Shown piece after piece: positions 7,299 through 9,590 of a stretch of 9,590 bases of DNA. The stretch lies in NCBI GenBank assembly GCA_900551465.1, contig URWL01000048.1, forward strand, positions 1 through 9,590. The letters are read 5' to 3'. The translations under genes were made by a program, and so were the position numbers. The notes under the pieces were generated by a model. It searched no databases and was not told where the DNA came from. It saw only the letters and a program-made list of their open reading frames with translations. The DNA is from an uncultured Blautia sp. (GTDB lineage Bacteria; Bacillota; Clostridia; Lachnospirales; Lachnospiraceae). The stretch's first letter is position 1. Every line of letters begins with the position of its first letter.

Positions 7299-7327
7299 AC
7301 TATAACGCAATTTATTCAAAATTTCAC
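7299..7327 (-). promoter_or_regulatory. Predicted promoter for the CmpB-like gene and rnf operon
   Basis: On the minus strand TATAGT (7304-7299) lies 17 bases downstream of GTGAAA (7327-7322), with five of six and four of six matches to the sigma-A consensus. The surrounding sequence is very AT-rich. Transcription would begin near 7292, about 30 bases before the start codon, and include the AGGAGG at 7278-7273. No other promoter-sized gap exists upstream of rnfC, so this may drive all seven genes. Motif-based prediction only. Confidence 0.45.
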
Positions 7328-7350
7328 TATTATTTTCAAATTTTATTGTG

Positions 7351-7356
7351 TATAAT
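7351..7356 (+). promoter_or_regulatory. Predicted -10 element of the YprB-like gene
   Basis: A perfect TATAAT lies 32 bases upstream of the chosen start at 7388 and faces away from the CmpB/rnf promoter. No good -35 is visible at the normal distance (the hexamer 17 bases upstream is TATTAT). The region holding both divergent promoters is strongly AT-rich. The leader would begin near 7363 and contain AAAGGA (7371-7375 area) as ribosome binding site. Confidence 0.45.
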
Positions 7357-7387
7357 TGAATACAATTATGAAAGGATTAAAAAATTT

Positions 7388-8404
7388 ATGATTGTTAAAA
7401 AATTAGCTATTTCAAAAGGCTTTTTAGAATTCAACTCTGTTAAAATTTTATCGAATTCTGTCTCTTTTGATTGTGGTCCACATCCTGTTTTTTATGATAT
7501 TGAAACCACCGGACTATCACGACATTCTACTTTTTTGTATTTGATTGGCGCACTAACACAGGAAAATCATTCATGGTTCCTCTATCAATGGATGGCAGAA
7601 AGCCATGAAGAAGAAAAAGAACTTCTTAATATTTTTTCCGATTTTTTAAAAAACGCGTCTTCCACCATACAATATAACGGGACTTCATTTGATCAGCCAT
7701 ATTTAGAGGAACGCTATAAAATACATAACCTTCCTTCTCCATTTGTCAGCCTCCCCTCTCTTGATCTGTATCAGAAGCTAAAATCCTGTAAAGACCTGCT
7801 GAAGCTGAAAAAAATGAAGCAGCCGGATTTGGAGTATTTTCTGGGACTTCCTGCAAGAAAACACTGCAGCGGAGGAGAATGTGTTCGGCTTTATAAATCT
7901 TACGAAAAAAACCGTGACTCTGTGCTCAGAGATATCATTATGGGACATAATGAAGAAGATATGCTTGGATTGGAGAAGATTTTTTCCATGATGGCCTATC
8001 CGGCTTTAATGACCAGAGGTTATGAACCCCTTAATGCCTTTCTGGAAAATGACAGACTGATCATAAAGTTTAAGCTTCCCGTTCCTGTCCCTGTGCCTGT
8101 ATCCAAGAAAGGGGATGGATTTTATTTTACCTGTAAAGAAAAAGAGGGGGCGCTGGAAGCAGAAGCAGCAAACAATAAAGTAAAACAATATTACAGCAAT
8201 TATAAAGATTATGATTATATTCCCCAGGAAGATACTGCCATGCCAAAAATATTAAGTCGTTATATGGACAAAAGTCTGAGAAAAAACGCACGTCCGGAAA
8301 CCTGTTATACATGGTTTTTATGTGACGAAAGCTTTCTGGATGACAAAGATAAACAGAAACAGTATTTAAACCACACACTGCCCTGTCTGTTAAGTCAGAA
8401 ATGA
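7388..8404 (+). CDS. YprB-like DEDD-family 3'-5' exonuclease / RNase H-like protein
   Basis: The protein resembles the YprB family of RNase H-fold exonucleases (RNase_H_2 type); the physiological substrate is unknown to me. The 338-residue product shows the exonuclease motifs in order: FYDIETTGLS at 35-44 (D37, E39), QYNGTSFDQPYLEER at 95-109 (D102), and GHNEEDMLGL at 186-195 (D191), an HxxxD form of Exo III. SLDLYQKLK (124-132) and SGGECVRLYKSY (161-172) are further family-like blocks. The C-terminal 130 residues are unassigned and include PVPVPVPV at 231-238. The frame extends up to an ATG at 7346, but that lies upstream of the TATAAT, so I take the ATG at 7388, which fits AAAGGA about 12 bases upstream. 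It is a single gene, divergent from the CmpB/rnf unit and convergent with the S1 gene. Confidence 0.85.
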   Translation: MIVKKLAISKGFLEFNSVKILSNSVSFDCGPHPVFYDIETTGLSRHSTFLYLIGALTQENHSWFLYQWMAESHEEEKELLNIFSDFLKNASSTIQYNGTSFDQPYLEERYKIHNLPSPFVSLPSLDLYQKLKSCKDLLKLKKMKQPDLEYFLGLPARKHCSGGECVRLYKSYEKNRDSVLRDIIMGHNEEDMLGLEKIFSMMAYPALMTRGYEPLNAFLENDRLIIKFKLPVPVPVPVSKKGDGFYFTCKEKEGALEAEAANNKVKQYYSNYKDYDYIPQEDTAMPKILSRYMDKSLRKNARPETCYTWFLCDESFLDDKDKQKQYLNHTLPCLLSQK

Positions 8405-8437
8405 CACGAGAACCTTTCAAATTGTTCTGATATGTAT

Positions 8438-8470
8438 AAACCGGCTGCGCAAAATCTGCGCAGCCGGTTT
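8438..8470. terminator. Shared hairpin terminator between convergent genes
   Basis: A perfect 14-base inverted repeat (AAACCGGCTGCGCA, arms 8438-8451 and 8457-8470) with a 5-base loop sits between the stop codons of the convergent YprB-like and S1 genes. It is GC-rich and can form on either strand. The T tracts are short (three Ts, which are part of the stem, then AT-rich DNA). Termination in both directions is likely but may be imperfect. Confidence 0.8.
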
Positions 8471-8499
8471 AATTATACTGTTTTCATTTAAAAATCAAA

Positions 8500-9582
8500 T
8501 TATTCAGCGTCTTCTGTCTCTTCTGCAGCCGGAGCCTCAAGTGCTTTCATGCTAAGGCTGATCTTTTTGTCTTCGCCATTGAAGTCAACAACTTTAGCCT
8601 GAATCTCCTGACCAATAGTAAGAACATCTGACGGTTTTGCAACATGTTCTCTGGAAATCTGAGATACATGAAGAAGAGCATCGATTCCTGGTGCAAGCTC
8701 AACAAAAGCACCGAAATCTGTCATACGTGCAACTTTACCCTCTACAACATTGCCTACTGCAAATTTCTCAGCAGCAGTCAGCCACGGATTTTCTTCCGGG
8801 AATTTAAGGGAAAGTGCAATCTTATCTCCGTTGATCTCTTTAATAAGGACTTTAACTTCTTCGCCTACTGTGAATACTTTCTTCGGATTTTCTACTCTGC
8901 CCCAGGACATTTCGGAAATATGAAGAAGACCGTCTGCGCCGCCAAGATCGATAAATGCACCAAAGTCTGTTACATTCTTAACAACACCTGTTACAACGTC
9001 TCCAGCCTGGATTCTCTCCATAAGCTCTTTCTGTTTCTCAGCTTTTTCTGCAAGAAGAAGCTGCTTGCGATTACCGATGATGCGACGTCTTCTTGGGTTA
9101 AACTCAGTAATAACGAATTCAATTTCCTGATCTGCATACTTGGAAAGATCTCTTTCATAAGTATCAGATACAAGGCTTGCAGGAATAAACACTCTTGCTT
9201 CCTCAACATTTACACAAAGACCGCCGTCCAGTACCTGTGTTACAGGTGCTTTCAGAACTTCCTGAGATTCGAATGCAGCTTCCAGACGTTTGTTGCCTTT
9301 TTCTGCAGCAAGTCTCTTATAAGTAAGGATAACCTGACCCTCACCGTCGTTCACCTTGAGAACTTTGGCTTCCATTGTGTCACCTACATGTACTGCGTCA
9401 GCAAGTACAAGAGAGCTGTCATTAGAATACTCGCTCTTGGTGATGATACCGTCTGCTTTATAGCCGATATTCAGGATGATCTCATCTTCTTTTACATCGA
9501 TGACGGTACCCTGCACGATTTCTCCATTTCTGATAGTTTTTACGGAATCTTCCAGCATCTGTTCAAAACTTAACTCTGACAT
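8500..9582 (-). CDS. rpsA: Ribosomal protein S1 / four-S1-domain RNA-binding protein (possibly C-terminal part of an IspH-S1 fusion)
   Basis: This encodes four tandem S1 RNA-binding domains in 360 residues: about 19-90, 107-173, 193-261 and 276-348. It ends in an acidic tail (EETEDAE). Domains 3 and 4 have the canonical signature (VKNVTDFGAFIDLGG at 201-215; VARMTDFGAFVELAPG at 284-299) with LLHISEMSW and LLHVSQIS after them. Domains 1 and 2 are more divergent, as in other S1 proteins. Firmicute S1 homologues have about four domains, against six in E. coli, and help bind mRNA at the ribosome. The start is uncertain: only 8 bases lie upstream within the window, they show no clear ribosome binding site, and the frame stays open to the edge (codons AAG AAC before the ATG). 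Many Clostridia fuse this protein to the isoprenoid enzyme IspH, so the true gene may be longer. Confidence 0.9.
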   Translation of the reverse strand: MSELSFEQMLEDSVKTIRNGEIVQGTVIDVKEDEIILNIGYKADGIITKSEYSNDSSLVLADAVHVGDTMEAKVLKVNDGEGQVILTYKRLAAEKGNKRLEAAFESQEVLKAPVTQVLDGGLCVNVEEARVFIPASLVSDTYERDLSKYADQEIEFVITEFNPRRRRIIGNRKQLLLAEKAEKQKELMERIQAGDVVTGVVKNVTDFGAFIDLGGADGLLHISEMSWGRVENPKKVFTVGEEVKVLIKEINGDKIALSLKFPEENPWLTAAEKFAVGNVVEGKVARMTDFGAFVELAPGIDALLHVSQISREHVAKPSDVLTIGQEIQAKVVDFNGEDKKISLSMKALEAPAAEETEDAE

Positions 9583-9590
9583 GTTCTTGA

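Noticed and set aside
7346..7387. Upstream ATG that would extend the YprB-like protein by 14 residues
   Set aside because: It lies upstream of and overlaps the TATAAT promoter element, so it would not be on the transcript, and it has no ribosome binding site.
8472..8477. TATAAT on the minus strand downstream of the S1 gene
   Set aside because: No -35 and no minus-strand gene follows; it points into the shared terminator. A chance match in AT-rich DNA.
8644..9573. Long plus-strand open frame of 309 codons opposite the S1 gene
   Set aside because: It lies wholly antisense to the S1 coding sequence, its product is low in complexity and rich in F, C, K and S, and it has no recognisable domain. 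It is a shadow of the real gene.
1..9590. Defence system, mobile element, CRISPR array, tRNA or riboswitch
   Set aside because: The genes are contiguous housekeeping and energy genes with short gaps. No direct-repeat array, transposase, integrase, tRNA-like cloverleaf or long structured leader was seen.

Overview
The window reads as chromosomal DNA of an anaerobic Clostridia bacterium, most likely a Lachnospiraceae-type gut commensal. This rests on the six-gene rnfCDGEAB order, AGGAGG-type ribosome binding sites, a four-domain S1 protein, a Firmicutes-style LexA box and moderately low GC. The genus is inference; no rRNA or other marker is present.

Layout. Positions 1-1216 (minus strand) hold the 5' part of ruvB, cut by the window edge, and complete ruvA, the Holliday-junction branch-migration genes. 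Positions 1217-1305 are their control region: a ribosome binding site, an extended -10 promoter and a LexA-type SOS box over the -35. Positions 1306-1375 form a long nested hairpin that ends the next operon. Positions 1379-6389 (minus strand, transcribed C-D-G-E-A-B) are the complete Rnf complex, a membrane ferredoxin:NAD+ oxidoreductase that couples electron transfer to Na+ or H+ export. Its upstream neighbour at 6412-7260, only 22 bases away, encodes a CmpB-family membrane protein and probably shares the Rnf transcript. A divergent promoter region (7261-7387) separates this from a plus-strand YprB-like DEDD exonuclease gene (7388-8404). That gene converges on a minus-strand ribosomal protein S1 gene (8500-9582), with one perfect hairpin between them.

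How the genes work together. RnfC and RnfB are the soluble-facing iron-sulfur ends (NADH side and ferredoxin side). RnfD and RnfG carry covalent FMN at (S/T)GAT motifs, and RnfA and RnfE are the paired membrane subunits with conserved cysteines. Four-base ATGA overlaps link D-G, G-E and E-A, so translation is probably coupled. RuvA and RuvB form a separate, probably DNA-damage-inducible unit.

This is mostly a well-known housekeeping and energy-metabolism region. I see no mobile element, CRISPR array, tRNA, rRNA or defence system. The points most worth a second look are the LexA box with its promoter, the cysteine-rich tail of RnfE, the CmpB-like gene heading the Rnf operon, and the possibility that the S1 gene is the 3' half of an IspH-S1 fusion cut by the window edge.
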